Positions 13,531-25,281 of a stretch of 64,000 bases of DNA are shown here, piece after piece. The first letter of the stretch is position 1. Each line of letters begins with the position of its first letter. Position numbers and translations under genes: made by a program. The notes beneath the pieces are model-generated. The model had not been told where the DNA came from and made no database searches. It worked only from the letters and a program-made list of their open reading frames with translations. Source of the stretch: Mytilisepta virgata (Eukaryota; Mollusca; Bivalvia; Mytilida; Mytilidae); contig CM051512.1 in assembly GCA_028015205.1 (NCBI GenBank), positions 17,329,139-17,393,138 of the forward strand. Direction: 5' to 3'.

Positions 13531-15087
13531 GTCAGGATTTAAAAAATTTCTGCAGATTTTTATAACGCACTGAGGAGAATTCAGGTTGACTTTACACAAT
13601 GTTAAATGTATAAATATGTCTCATCATGAGAACTGCCTTTTTTATTTTTTTATAATTTCGGGTGTGTAATTTTAGGTTTCCTGGATATTTTCGGGTCACA
13701 AATTCGATATTAGGTGGATAATTTCGGACATGGGTTTCGAGTTCACCGACACAGCCTCGTCATAAAATGGTCAAGTTACCCCCGCCCCGCGAGGTTAAAG
13801 TATTCAATGAAAATATTATTATATGGTGAATGAGGTTGATTTTTGGGCCCTTTTTAAATATAACTAGTCGTATATAATAATCTCCCTAAGAAAGATTATT
13901 TTTTTAGAACAAAAGACAATTTAAACCCCATTGTTTACGCCAATAAATTGACAAAGTTTGGTCTGGTTTATACTTGAAAGTACCTGTTCATTATAAAAAA
14001 AATATGATTTTTTTTCTCGTTTTATATATCAATCTCGTGCTTTGACACTTCGTCACACTGTTATTTATTTATCCATGACAGAGTGTTAGCATTCGAACTA
14101 TACGTTTCTTCAATTTTTAAATATTGTGAAAATGCACACATTTTAAATGTTGGGGGAAAATAAACGTTTTCTGAAAACCGAAATGACACATTATTGTCTG
14201 TTGTGGTAATTTTCTTAATTTATAATACAAATAAAAATACCAGCATAGTTCAACGTATCGAAGAATAATGAAGAATTGAAGCCGGGAATGGAAATCACAT
14301 ATCACTGCATGCCATCTTTTAATATTCACAAACCACGTTTTTCAATTGGAGATACCATATGGGCTAGTTTGGGCATAACTCCCATTTAGATACAATTAAT
14401 TCCATTAACCTTGAAGGTATCGATCGTTTTGAATGAAAGATGCTTAAATTATGACCCATGAAAGAAAATAACGGGATGCGTCGTCCTTCGGTAGCAGATC
14501 TGTTATAATTTAAATTGACCGTTGATAATCGGATGTAGTTATGTCAGTTCATGAAAAATGCAAAATCTGTATTTATATACGAGGAGTGAAAGTAAGGCAT
14601 GTAATATAATTATACGGCGAATTTCTACTAGTGTTGGTTGTGTAAAGTTAGTTATTTCCATTTTCCATTACCCCCGATCAAGAAAATATAAATACGGTGA
14701 GTATTTTTACTATTATAACAAGGTCAATTTTAATGTGTGATGAGGGTTTCCCTACGGATCTAATTTTTTTCCTCCTTTTCATTTTTATTGAATTTTTGGT
14801 AAAAGCCCCGTTAAAATACTAAAATTCCTTACATAAAATAAACATTTTTAAAAGAAAAATAACCTACCTATTTTTTTAACAATAAAAATGATACCCTTAC
14901 GGCATGCGTGTCCGAGATTTTTCAGACGGCTTGAAGTTCGCTAAAGCACATCGTGGAAATTTTTGAAACCTTTTGAGAATAAAGACGTATCAAGTCTTCA
15001 TGATTTGGCTTTACACTTTTGGTCATTTTGGTATTTTTTAATTTGCCCTTCAACTTTTTGGATAAGTCATTTGGGTTTACATTTGAG
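13531..15087. other. No gene seen
   Basis: AT-rich DNA. The ORF on the minus strand at 14922-15149 overlaps the hammerhead motif and is not considered coding. Confidence 0.45.
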
Positions 15088-15131
15088 CACAACTGATGAG
15101 TCGTAAATCGACGAAATGTGCACATCTTGTG
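15088..15131 (+). ncRNA. Type I hammerhead ribozyme
   Basis: All core parts are present in order: stem I 5' strand CACAA (15088-15092), CTGATGA (15093-15099), stem II GTCG/CGAC around loop TAAAT (15100-15112), GAAA (15113-15116), a very short stem III ATGT/ACAT closed on GC, the cleavage base C at 15126, and stem I 3' strand TTGTG (15127-15131). Stem III together with its loop is the palindrome ATGTGCACAT, so dimeric folding is possible. Such minimal stem III hammerheads are known from Penelope-like elements and metazoan retrozymes. Cleavage is predicted after 15126. Confidence 0.85.
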
Positions 15132-15699
15132 AATAAAAATTGGTATCAAATAATTTATTGTAACCTACTGAAATACGACTGACGCATAACAATTTGATTT
15201 CCTATTCTTTGTAGTGATTTCTAGCTACGGTGGATTCATTTATTTTCGTGGTAAAAGGGGTTCACCGTAAAAGGAAAAACGAGGATTGTTTGCGAGATTT
15301 AAATTCGTGGATTGTTATTTCATAATCTTTTTTATGGAATATTTCATTTTATGGATCAGCAACTCATAATTGCATGGTAAAGTGTTGAGTTTTCAAGCCA
15401 AAAGAAGACTATTAAATTCCTTATTTGTATGTAAAGGTTCTACGTGTTTACTACTTAATTACAATTCTTTGAGGTAATAATAAATTTAGAAGATCAGTTG
15501 AGGGAATTAAGACAATTTGAAATATTATACCCCAAGTCTTTAAGTGCGGCTATACTGCATTCGTCCGTCCACAAACACTTTTTGTCACATTTTTTCTCAG
15601 CTTCTACTGGGCAGAATGATTTCATAATTGGTATGTAGCTTTGACACTATGAGTTGTACGTTGTCTCCTATTTATGCTCAGCCAGGAATGTGGCTAGGG

Positions 15700-16690
15700 C
15701 ATACAGATTTGCCCTTGTACGTCCGTCCGCACATACGTCCCGATTCGGTTAAGTTTTGCGTTTAGCTCAATTTCTCAGAAACCTATAGTAATATATCACC
15801 ACTACAGTTCTCTTGTATAGTACAACACAGTTTAGCAATACTTGGGTCGCTATGACCTACATTTCATGCATCAGTGACATTGGTTAAGTTTTGCGTGTAG
15901 GTTCAGTTCTTTGTGTATAGTGTATCAATGAAACAACATCAGTGGATGTGCCTTGGGTAGTACTGAGCTGTCATACAATAATTGGGTCATTGTGACCTAC
16001 ATTTTATGCTTGAGCGACTCTGGTTAAGTTTTGCATTTAGGTTCATTTCTTTTGAACTAAGCACAGTGTATCAATGAAACTTCATCAGTGGATGTGCCGT
16101 GGGTTGTACTGAGCAGTCATACAATAATTGGGTCATTATGACCTACATTTTATGCTTGAGCGACTCCGGTTAAGTTTTGCAGTTAGGTTCATTTCTTTTG
16201 AACTAAGCCTAGTGTTTCAATGAAACATCATTAGTGGATGTGCCTTGGGTAGTACTGAGCAGTCATGCAATAATTGGGTCATTATGACCTACATTTTATG
16301 CTTTAGCGACTCTGGTTAAGTTTTGCATTTATGATCATTCTTTGGAACCAAGCGTAGTGTATCAATGAAACTTAATCACAGGATGTGCCCTGGGTAGTAC
16401 TGACCAGTCATGTAATAATTGGGTCATTATGACCTACATTTTATGCTTGAGCTACTCTGGTTAAGTTTTGCGTTTAGGTTCGTTTCTTTGGAACTAAGCA
16501 TAGTGTGTCAATGAAACTTCATCAATGGATGTGCCTTGGGTTGTAATGAGCAGTCATACAATAATTGGGTCATTATGACCTACATTTTATGCTTGAGCGA
16601 CTCTGGTTAAGTTTTGCACTTAGGTTTATTTTTTTGGAACTAAGCATAGTATATCAACAAAACTTCAACAATGGATCATATATTTTTGTG
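15700..16690 (+). repeat. ~146-bp satellite with GGTCAnnnTGACC palindromes
   Basis: Six or so tandem units. The palindrome starts at 15985, 16131, 16277, 16422 and 16568, spaced 146, 146, 145 and 146 bp; an earlier unit at 15845 has one change (GGTCGCTATGACC). Each unit continues with TACATTTTATGCTTGAG, GGTTAAGTTTTGC, a TCAATGAAAC box and GGATGTGCC. No unit contains an ORF. Confidence 0.9.
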
Positions 16691-17510
16691 TGCAGGTGCA
16701 CGTTGAAGGGACTAACCATGTGACAGAGGATTAAGGTCATATGACCCATATTACATGGTTGGCTGGCTTTTAATTTTTATGTCAAAAATCAGTTTTAACA
16801 TACAAAGTGGCCTACAATTATATTACTTGGTGTTAGGGTGCATCTCGGGGAGTAACACCGCCTCCAACCAAAATTAGGTCATTATGACCTACTTTTCGCA
16901 CTTTATTGATTTAAGTTAAGTTACACCTCCGAGTTCAGTTCTCCGATACCTAGGGACCTACAATCATTATTTGATGTGAGGGTGCATTTCGGGAAGTAAC
17001 ACAGCCTCCCACCAATATTATGTCAATGTGACCTACTTTTAGCACTTCATCTAGTTAGGTTAAGTTTTAAGTCCGAGTTAAGTTTTCCCATACAAAGGGA
17101 CTTATACGTCATATTACTTGGTTTCAGGGTGCATCTCAGGGAGTAACACAGCCTCCCACCAAAATTAAGTCACCCTTGCCTACTTATCATGCTTCATTTA
17201 CTTAGGTTAAGTTAGCTCTCCAATACCAAGCGACCTACAATCATCTTTCTTGGTGTGAGGATGCAATTTGGGGAGTAACACAGTGTCACACCAAAATTAG
17301 GTCACTCTGATCTACTTATCGTGCCTTACTTACTTCGGATACGTTTTATGTCTGAATTTAGTTCTCTGATACCAAGCGTCCTAAAATCATATTACTTGGT
17401 GTCTTAGAGTGCATCGCGGGGTGTAACACAGCCTACCACCAAATTTGACATACTCATTGCACTTCATTGACGTTAAGATTTACGTCCGAATTCAGTTTTC
17501 CGATACCACA
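16691..17510 (+). repeat. Related ~140-bp tandem repeat
   Basis: About five diverged units follow the first satellite. Each has GTGCATCTCGGGGAGTAACAC or a variant, CAGCCTCCCACCA, AAATTAGGTCA..TGACCTACTT and TTAGGTTAAGTT. The unit at 16876-16890 has the full palindrome AGGTCATTATGACCT. Later units keep one half-site only. Sequence and spacing suggest a common origin with the preceding array. Confidence 0.75.
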
Positions 17511-18180
17511 GCCAAACATTGAACCCTATGGGAAATTTACCTAAAGATCTTGTCTGATACCACTAAGCCAATTGGAACAAACCTTGGCAGCAATGGTCAT
17601 TAGGTGGTCATCATTCAGAATTGTATCTGATGACCAAGCAGGCCATCCAAGATGGCAGCCAGAGCCAAACATAGTTTAACAAAGGAGCTCATGCTAAATT
17701 CACTGAAAGATTGTTAAAAACCAGTGAAAAATTGGGCAAAACCAGTGAATTGTGGAATCTCACATTGTTTGTGTTTTACTTCTTGTGCTGTCTCATTTTA
17801 AATGTTAAGTTTAAATGTGCTACGTCTTTTCTATTATTTCAGTTTTAACTTTGTGGTACATATACATATATTTGTTTATGTTACTGTTCTTATGAATTCA
17901 TTTTGTGTTTCATTCTTATGGACTTTCAGTTTAATCCCTTTGGTGTTTCTTTTGCAAATGTTGGCATTTTAATACAAAATTGAATTTGAAACATTTACAT
18001 TTAAGTCATTCTGTTGTTAAGTTAAAAAAAATAACAAAGCTATCTCATCTCAGTGTTATATGTCTGCAGTTTTTTTCTCTTTTTTAATTTTTTTCCCAAA
18101 TTCACAAAATTAAATATGTTAAATAACATTGAATGAAAAATCTTTTTTGCTAGATAAGATAATATTGTAGCACACTGTTA
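17511..18180. other. Dispersed repeat then AT-rich spacer
   Basis: Bases 17510-17670 belong to the family seen at 12590-12990 (AACCCTATGGGAAAT, AACCTTGGCAG). The remainder is AT-rich with no coding signal. Confidence 0.5.
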
Positions 18181-18225
18181 ACATCTTTATTCTTTGAAAA
18201 AAAAGATCGTACATTGAAATTAAAA

Positions 18226-18984
18226 GAATAAATTTATTCTCTGAAAAACAAAGTTGTATGTTTAACTGCATATTTTAATTTGAGAATAAATTTATTCTCT
18301 GAAACACAATGTTGTGTAATAAAATTGCATATTTTAATTTGGGAAGAAATTAAATCTCTGGAAAACAAGGTTGTGTATTAAGAGTGCATATTTTAATTTG
18401 GGAATACATTTATTCTCTTGAAGACAAGATTGTACTTTTTGATTTAGAGAATAAATTTATTCTCTGAAAAGAAGATGGTACATTTGGATTTAAAGAATAA
18501 ATTGTTCTCTGAAAAAGAAGATTGTACATTTGGATTTAAAGAATAAATTTATTCCCTGAAAAAGAAGATTGTACATTTAGACTTAAAGAATAAATTTATT
18601 CTCTGAAAAATAAGATTGTACATTTGGATTTAAAGAATAAATTTATTCTCTGGAAAAGAAGATTGTAAACTCAGATTTGAAGAATAAATTTATTCTCAAC
18701 GAAACACTGAAGATGGATATTACTGAAGTTGCGTCATATCAGAGTTAAGAATAAATTTATTCTCAGTCTACAAGCCGTTCATGACCCAACGAATAAATTT
18801 ATTCTGATATATTTGTCTCAGAAAGAAACATTTTATAATGAATTTTAATAATAATAGTATATTTATGTACTGAGGACAAGTTAAGAAGAAATTTATTCTC
18901 TACCAACCAAAATTTATTCTGATTTATCTGTAAAAGTAAAGCTGTTTTTAAAAGTTTTCATTAATTTTCAGAATAAATTTATTC
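18226..18984. repeat. Tandem repeat on the palindrome GAATAAATTTATTC
   Basis: Ten perfect copies of the 14-bp palindrome start at 18226, 18284, 18449, 18541, 18588, 18635, 18682, 18749, 18791 and 18971, with several one- or two-base variants between (18345, 18401, 18495, 18882). Four adjacent copies are spaced exactly 47 bp; outer spacings are 42-65 bp or more. Between them is CTGAAAAAGAAGATTGTACA followed by TTTGGATTTAAA. Confidence 0.92.
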
Positions 18985-19192
18985 TTGAGGTCTTTTCTCT
19001 ATTAATACCACCAATTTAAACAAATCCAGGGACAAAAAATGACGTTTTTGGCATTTTGATGGAATTTTCCAAATTCATACCGGTAAAAAGGACATCAAAG
19101 AATTTCCTTTTTTATTTTGGAATGCCTTATAACCTTATTCATTTTCTGTCATATTTTTACTGAATTTAAGAACATCTTTCATATAAATTGTG

Positions 19193-19231
19193 ATGCACAT
19201 TTCGTCGATTTCAACTCATCAGTTGTGCACA
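19193..19231 (-). ncRNA. Decayed hammerhead ribozyme
   Basis: On the minus strand the core CTGATGA, stem II GTTG/CGAC around AAAT, GAAA and a short stem III (ATG/CAT) followed by C are intact and closely match the + strand ribozyme at 15088. The 5' stem I strand CACAA is kept, but the 3' partner expected after the cleavage base has been replaced by ACAAT, so stem I cannot form as in the 15-kb copy. Confidence 0.6.
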
Positions 19232-21960
19232 AGGTACAATTTTCAACTTATTACAATGTATTAGAAAATTTCCAAAAAAAATCGCGAACGCAAGTTAGGA
19301 TCGAAAGTATAATCACTGGTTAAAGTTTGGCGAAAAAAACAACGACTCGGTAGAAATTATTGTCTGAATAATCATAGGTAGCGCAACTTCAGCTTCCGTA
19401 AGGGGGTAAAAGAATGGAATATCTATTCTGAATATTGAAAATTTTCGAGATTTTAAATCTCATGGAATATTCTTTTATCTTCTTCTTCTTCTACATCTAT
19501 ACATAGCTATATAATCGCGTTTATTTTTTTGTCATAATTTTTACTGTATTTGGGTACGAATAAACCGTATTTTAGTTCTGTCCAAGCAGCTTTATGGTGA
19601 AATGAATGGAAGGCTTTCCTTATAATAATTAAGAATTTAACATTCTCTTATGATAGTGCGTTGTTATCTATTTCTTGCGCGATGAATTATTTGTCATATG
19701 TATGAACAATTGTTACGAGAAATTCTTTTATTTGATTGGCCTTGATCCAAACGTCGCTGTTTTCTGATTGGTTGATATCTGCGCGGTCATCGTTGAAAGC
19801 CACCGTTGCATACCAACATTTGACGTCACAGAAAAATGAACGTTAAGATTTCCTGCGGGTCGGACGCCGAATCACAAACAAACAAATATTCCTGAAAAAG
19901 CATAAGAGAAATAGGTTGAACAACTCGTAAAAAATAGATACCGCTTGATATCAACTATGGTTATTTAATTTGGACCTAATAATAAACTCGCCAAAGGCTC
20001 GTTTATTATTATATCCAAATTAAACAACTCGATTTGATATTTAGCGAAATCACGGGTGAAAATTGCGCGAAAAAAACTAGTGTAGAAATTATTATAAACA
20101 GCTATTTGAAGGAACAAAAAAAATATAAATTTCTGAAGTAAAAAAAGAAATAAGATTGCCGCAAGCCTGGCGTATTATTTCGTTTTCCTATTTTTTATTT
20201 TTGGGGATCATTGACTAGGTCGATCTTCATGATCTTGTTACTGGAAATGGTTGAGATCTTCGCCCATTAATCATATTTTGTTTCTCCTTATGAATAGACA
20301 CTTTCATTGATGTATATATCCACTTGAACATTTTGACCAAAATTTGATTTCATAAAAGTCTGCTGCGAAAATTTTGAGTATTTACAAAAATAAATAAAAA
20401 CGAGAGACAATTTCATTAGGGACGGTGGTAAATAATCCAGGCTATTTAATTAAAGGTGGCCAGAAAGTCAGGATTATGGTGATACTCATATATTCATCTG
20501 ATTTGTATTTGAAAATTAAAGTTAAAAATAAAACGTATCACAAAATACCGAAATAATTTTGATGCACTGTATGGCCATTTCGGTGACTGATAAGTGTAAT
20601 CCATGGAAAAGGGGATTATCATCCTTTACATGTACATTTATAAACATGTTCAAATACTACGTTCGTCCTAATTTACCGTGGACGTTAAACAATAATTCAT
20701 CCATCCATCAAATACTATGTAATTACCGATTGCATTTATTTGGAAAATTGGAAAAAAAATTTTAGATTCGTTACGGAGATGCCTCTTACCGAACCTCTTC
20801 ACTGCGTACACCGAAATGATGTTTGAGACGTCATAGTACTGCTACGTTATCCAACTGTTTGATGTCAAGAAAAAAACATATGCCCAAAATAGGCCTATGG
20901 CACAGAACTGGTTAAGGAATGTTTCCAATTTTTTAACAGGTTATATATACGATATAAACATTCCTTATAATTTACTTTCCAAACAGTAGTACAATTATTC
21001 CTCGATTCAAGCATCAATAATGACATGAGACTATTTGAATTACAAGTGGCAGATTAATCCGTTGGTGACGTCACAAAGCCAAACCAGTTTATACAGAATT
21101 AACCTGATACAGAATAACCAATGTTGCTCAATGTTCAGTCAATTAAAATGCAGCATTCAAATCAAATTAAATTATTTGAAATTGACAAAATATATATGTA
21201 TAGGACACAACACATTTATTACAAAAAACCTTTCGCCAGAAAATGATTTTTAAAATATAATTAAAATAAGTTCAATGAGAAACATTGGTCAATTATTCCC
21301 CTCTAATGATAACACAGATGGCAGTGCAGTAGATCAGGTCCAACACACACAGCATCTCTTATCTATAACCTATATAAAATTAGTGTGTTGATATTTGTTT
21401 ACTAATAATAATAAGAAGTTTTTGTTCACTGAAATGCCGTTTACCTGGATGTTCCAACAGAAGTGGGCATCTTTTTCCAAAGGATGGGGAATTAAAAAAG
21501 AAATGGTTAATTGCAATCAAAAGAAACTCTAATGAAGAAAAACATAAAGAATGAACACCAAGCAAAAGCAGTGTTGTTTGCCATGATAACTTTTTGCAAA
21601 GTGATTATACATCAATTACAAGTTTTGGTAAGTGAATATTGAAATTAAATATCCAAGATTTTATACTTTAAAATAATATTTAAAGAAATAGTCTAATATT
21701 TTATGATATTTTCTATAATTCTAATTTTATTTTATAAAAGGAATAATAAAATTAGAGAATTTGTTGCAATGGAAATGAAAAAGAAAATATTTTCTTTTTT
21801 TTTGTATTTTGTTAATTTAACAAAGATTTATTTGTAATGTGCCATCATTACATGTATCATAATATGTTAATTATCAATGTTTATACAGATTATCTACTTT
21901 CACATATGTCATACCCTGCTGTGATGATTTTCTAATTTTGTTTGTTTAATCTGTTAACTA
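19232..21960. other. No gene; hairpin, SINE tail and dispersed repeats
   Basis: Bases 19385-19475 are the second copy of the 10.3-kb dispersed block. At 19964-20024 two arms (TTTAATTTGGA.. and ..TCCAAATTAAA, with AATAATAAAC/GTTTATTATT inside) form a ~60-bp hairpin. Bases 20672-20712 match the 3' end of the SINE at 51255-51613 (GACGTTAA.CAATAATTCATC followed by CATCCATCA). No coding exon is supported. Confidence 0.5.
20672..20712 (+). mobile_element. 3' end of a tRNA-derived SINE
   Basis: Shares ~35 bases with the end of the full-length SINE, including the (ATCC)n tail. The upstream part of the element is missing or too diverged to recognise. Confidence 0.6.
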
Positions 21961-21967
21961 AGCTGGA

Positions 21968-22441
21968 CTAATGAAAACAGTGTATGATAAGCAGATGAAA
22001 AAAAATAACTCTCTTATTAGTGGAATGTACAAAATTTGTGTCATTACATAGAGAAGATAAAGCAACTTCCCATTCTGATGGAATTTTGCCATCTCTACTC
22101 GTGGTAGTATTACACAAATTAAGAATATTTGTGCCAACAACAACTGGTACTTTATTGTTATATTCTGTAGTACCAACTACTAACAATGGAACAGGAAAAA
22201 CTTTACCATTCATAAAAGGAACCTTCATGTCAACTTCAATATAACCAATATACGGCAATTTGTTACCACTAGCCACACTTACAGAAAGTAGAAAATTTTC
22301 CAATCCTTTTAATTTAGGTACTGGCTTTAAAGACTTGACCATAGCTTCGGAGATTGTAGAAATCATGGAGCCACTATCTAACAAAGCTTTGCATTTAAAA
22401 CTATTTATGTAAATATCCGTCTCATTTGCCTTTCCAACCAT
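21968..22441 (-). pseudogene. Retropepsin domain of a gypsy-type relic
   Basis: A 157-codon open stretch includes 'CKALLDSGSMISTI', an aspartic protease active site (DSG), followed ~85 residues later by 'VPVVVGTNIL', the usual second signature of retroviral-type proteases. It follows the gag relic on the same strand, but no RT follows. The intact element starting at 24381 has a different protease (LLDSGSSINIIS), so this is an independent, older copy. Confidence 0.7.
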
Positions 22442-22559
22442 CCTACTATATAATAAGTTATCACTTTTGGCAGGGCTTCCTAATCTAAATTTCGAGTCCC
22501 CAGTATGCCCCGCAACAGAGACTCCTACCGGTTTAAATATTCGCCTTCTCTCTTTGAAA

Positions 22560-23450
22560 CCACTTGTTTATTAGTACATGTATTTTGTCCTTGTCCTCTA
22601 CCATTCCAACCCGTATTATAACTACCTCTACCTTTCTGGTTAAGTCCAGAATTACAGCCCCTTTGACCTCAACCTCTGTAACCAAAGTGACCCTGATCCT
22701 GACTTCCAGATTTACTGATTTTAAGTTCTTTAAGTTCCGTTTCCATTGATTCCATTCGTTTATTAAAAGCATCAAGTTTCTTTAATAACTGATTAAACTT
22801 CTCGGAATCAACAGAAATGGAATTTTGTTGAACTTGAGATTGAACAGTCGAACCCGGAGAATTTGATAAATCAAGCTCGATTGCTCGGATTTCTCTTCTG
22901 AGAGTGTCAAAATTCTTAACAGTATCATATTTGTGTCTGCTAACGTTTCGTAAAAGAGGATCACTTCAGCCGGACCAAAATTTTGTTCTCGGCATCTCAT
23001 TTTTAGAATCGGGACTGATATGACCTTTTTCGATTGCAGACTGTAGAATAGATTCAAGTTTCATACCATAATCTGCGACTGTTTGATTGTGCTCTTGTTT
23101 TTCTCTATAAAACTTCTGTAACAAAGCCTCACTACTATAAACGTTACCAAAAACGCCTTCTAGTTTTTCAACAATTTGACTAGGAGTCGCTGTTTCAGGC
23201 AAAGTCAACAATAAACCTCCCTTCAAAGAATTTCTAATTGACTGAAGTATTACAATATCATTTAACTTCGAACTTCCAAACTTGTCTCACTTTTCTGATC
23301 AGCAGAAAAAATCGGAATTCTGGGTCTTTGCCAATTTGCTTAATTTGAATTGACAACACTCTGATCTTGGTTATTAAATGAACTATGATGTGTATTGATA
23401 ATTTTGGGCTTTACATCTCGTCTAACAGGAGTTACAGGTGGTATCTTGCC
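22560..23450 (-). pseudogene. Gag of a PNMA-like gypsy relic
   Basis: Read across at least three frames, this gives typical Gag pieces: a leader with 'RPRIPIFSADQK', then 'TPSQIVEKLEGVFGNV', 'LLQKFYREKQEHNQTVADYG', 'ISPDSKNEM', a box resembling FWSG and a C-terminal glycine-rich tail. The order and wording resemble the paraneoplastic-antigen-like gag family of Ty3/gypsy. Frameshifts near 22780 and 22970 and stops near 23270 and 23345 make it non-functional. Confidence 0.65.
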
Positions 23451-24380
23451 AAACTCAATATTGATAAACAATATAACTATCCCACATATATACAACACAT
23501 ATACACACATACAGCGCTGTTTTGGTCTACATAACTGATCCTATTAACTCGCTATCGAAATTAAGACGAAATTCGAGTAATAAAATACAACGTCTATTAC
23601 CACTATTAAAACTGTCGTAGAACCAGACTAACAAACAAAACTAATGATGATTTAGTATCAAAATAAAAGTCGTTGAGCCATAACTAAGCTGACAACATAA
23701 TACTAGTGGTTTTGGAGTTACAGAATATTAAGGACATCTCGCTGGAGACTCCAATTTGTCGCCGGTTATTTTAACCTTTCGGCATTAAATAATTACAATG
23801 TCCTTGAAATGTTTAATTCTGCAATATAATTAAATAAAACAAATATAAAATTGTATTTGAAGCATTTGAAATACATTTAGCTTAATATTAAATGCAACTG
23901 AAAACAAATATTTGAACTTCGAAATTAAATTCAAAAGAAATACCAACCTGCAATATAATGTCAAAGGTTTGCACCTTTGCGCTGTTCCACGCCTTTAAAC
24001 AGAATGAAATAAGAAGGCTCAGGTAAGAATTTACACAGGTAAAACAGGTTAATTTGCATTTAAAGGTGTGCTCGATTTAGTATATAAAAGTTCGTCTGTC
24101 GTCAATGTCCGTATACTAATATGAATATGAATATGAATTTATGATGAATATGATGACTTATAATGAATAACAAAACAAAACACATGATACAACATACTTT
24201 TATAAAACACAAAATATTGCGGCGACACGCGTCTGATTTGATTCTTTTAGGTTTGCGATAAATATTTTTACTATTGTGATTGATAAATTATCAGATAACG
24301 ACTTCAAACTTATTGAAGATGAATACATTGGATAATATGAACATACATTTTGCTTTTAATTGTGGATATAATAAATAATG
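23451..24380. other. No gene; spacer before the gypsy element
   Basis: AT-rich DNA with a short ATGAATATGA-type simple repeat near 24120. It may contain remains of an LTR of the gag-protease relic, but no second copy is present to prove that. Confidence 0.4.
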
Positions 24381-24616
24381 TCTGAGGAATCAGCTCTGTC
24401 TCATGATTATCGGGGAATATACAAAACAACAATTTACTTCTCCAATTTCACAACATCTATTTTAACCTATTTACATGAATATCTATAGCTACAGATCAGA
24501 ATCAGGAATACGCAGATTCCGTATTGTTACATCTCTCAAGAGCAATTACGGCAAAAGGGGAATAACTCGAGATAATTTACCGGCAACTCTCTGACCATGC
24601 AAACTACGCCTTAACA
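24381..24616 (-). repeat. 3' LTR of the gypsy element
   Basis: Direct repeat of 32609-32844. In element sense it starts TGTTAAGG and ends CCTCAGA. It differs from the other LTR at about three sites (for example CACAACATC versus CACACCATC). Confidence 0.95.
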
Positions 24617-24626
24617 TCCCCGGCCC
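24617..24626 (-). promoter_or_regulatory. Putative polypurine tract
   Basis: In element sense GGGCCGGGGA lies directly before the 3' LTR. It is G-rich but broken by CC, so it is a weak match to a plus-strand primer. The 655 bp from here to the end of the last ORF at 25282 is non-coding. Confidence 0.4.
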
Positions 24627-25281
24627 GAAAAAAAAACAAATCCTATTTGTTTCCGATGGTCAGCGAGTTTCCGGACCTATCATTTAAATTTCTAACAACT
24701 AATATGATAAAGCCAGACTACACTTGTGCAAATACACTAAGCAATTATGGTTTAAAATAAAAATTTTCGGTGACATCAGTAGAGCTCTAAATATCTGAAC
24801 AAATAATAGGCATCTTATTTTCGATACAAATGATCTCAAGACTACCAATAACTAGAGGATTTATGACTACATCAATCGATTCCACATAAATGCTTTAAAT
24901 ATATTTTAACCACTTCAAAATTGTCTGGCAAATCATTTAACAGTTGTAAAAAAAATTCGCAAAATACCCCGAAAATTTGGTAAATATCCATATAACCTTA
25001 ATTTTAAAATTAGGTTCAAAAACACACATTTAACTACAAATTAACAAAATTCAAATTCAAAAGTTTTCCATAAACTACTTAGATAAACCAGAAAATCTTA
25101 AACTAATATATAGCTCTAGACTACTATATATTTACACAAAATTTACTAAATGTTTAAAGAGTAAGATCTAAACTGTTTCTACCTTTCTACACTACTTTTA
25201 TAGTCTGAATTTAATAACTATGATATATATTTATATGTGTCTAATAAATCATGCTATATTCAAAGTAAAATAATGTAAAAT

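Noticed and set aside
14922..15149. 75-codon minus-strand ORF
   Set aside because: Antisense to the hammerhead; the RNA signal explains the conservation better.
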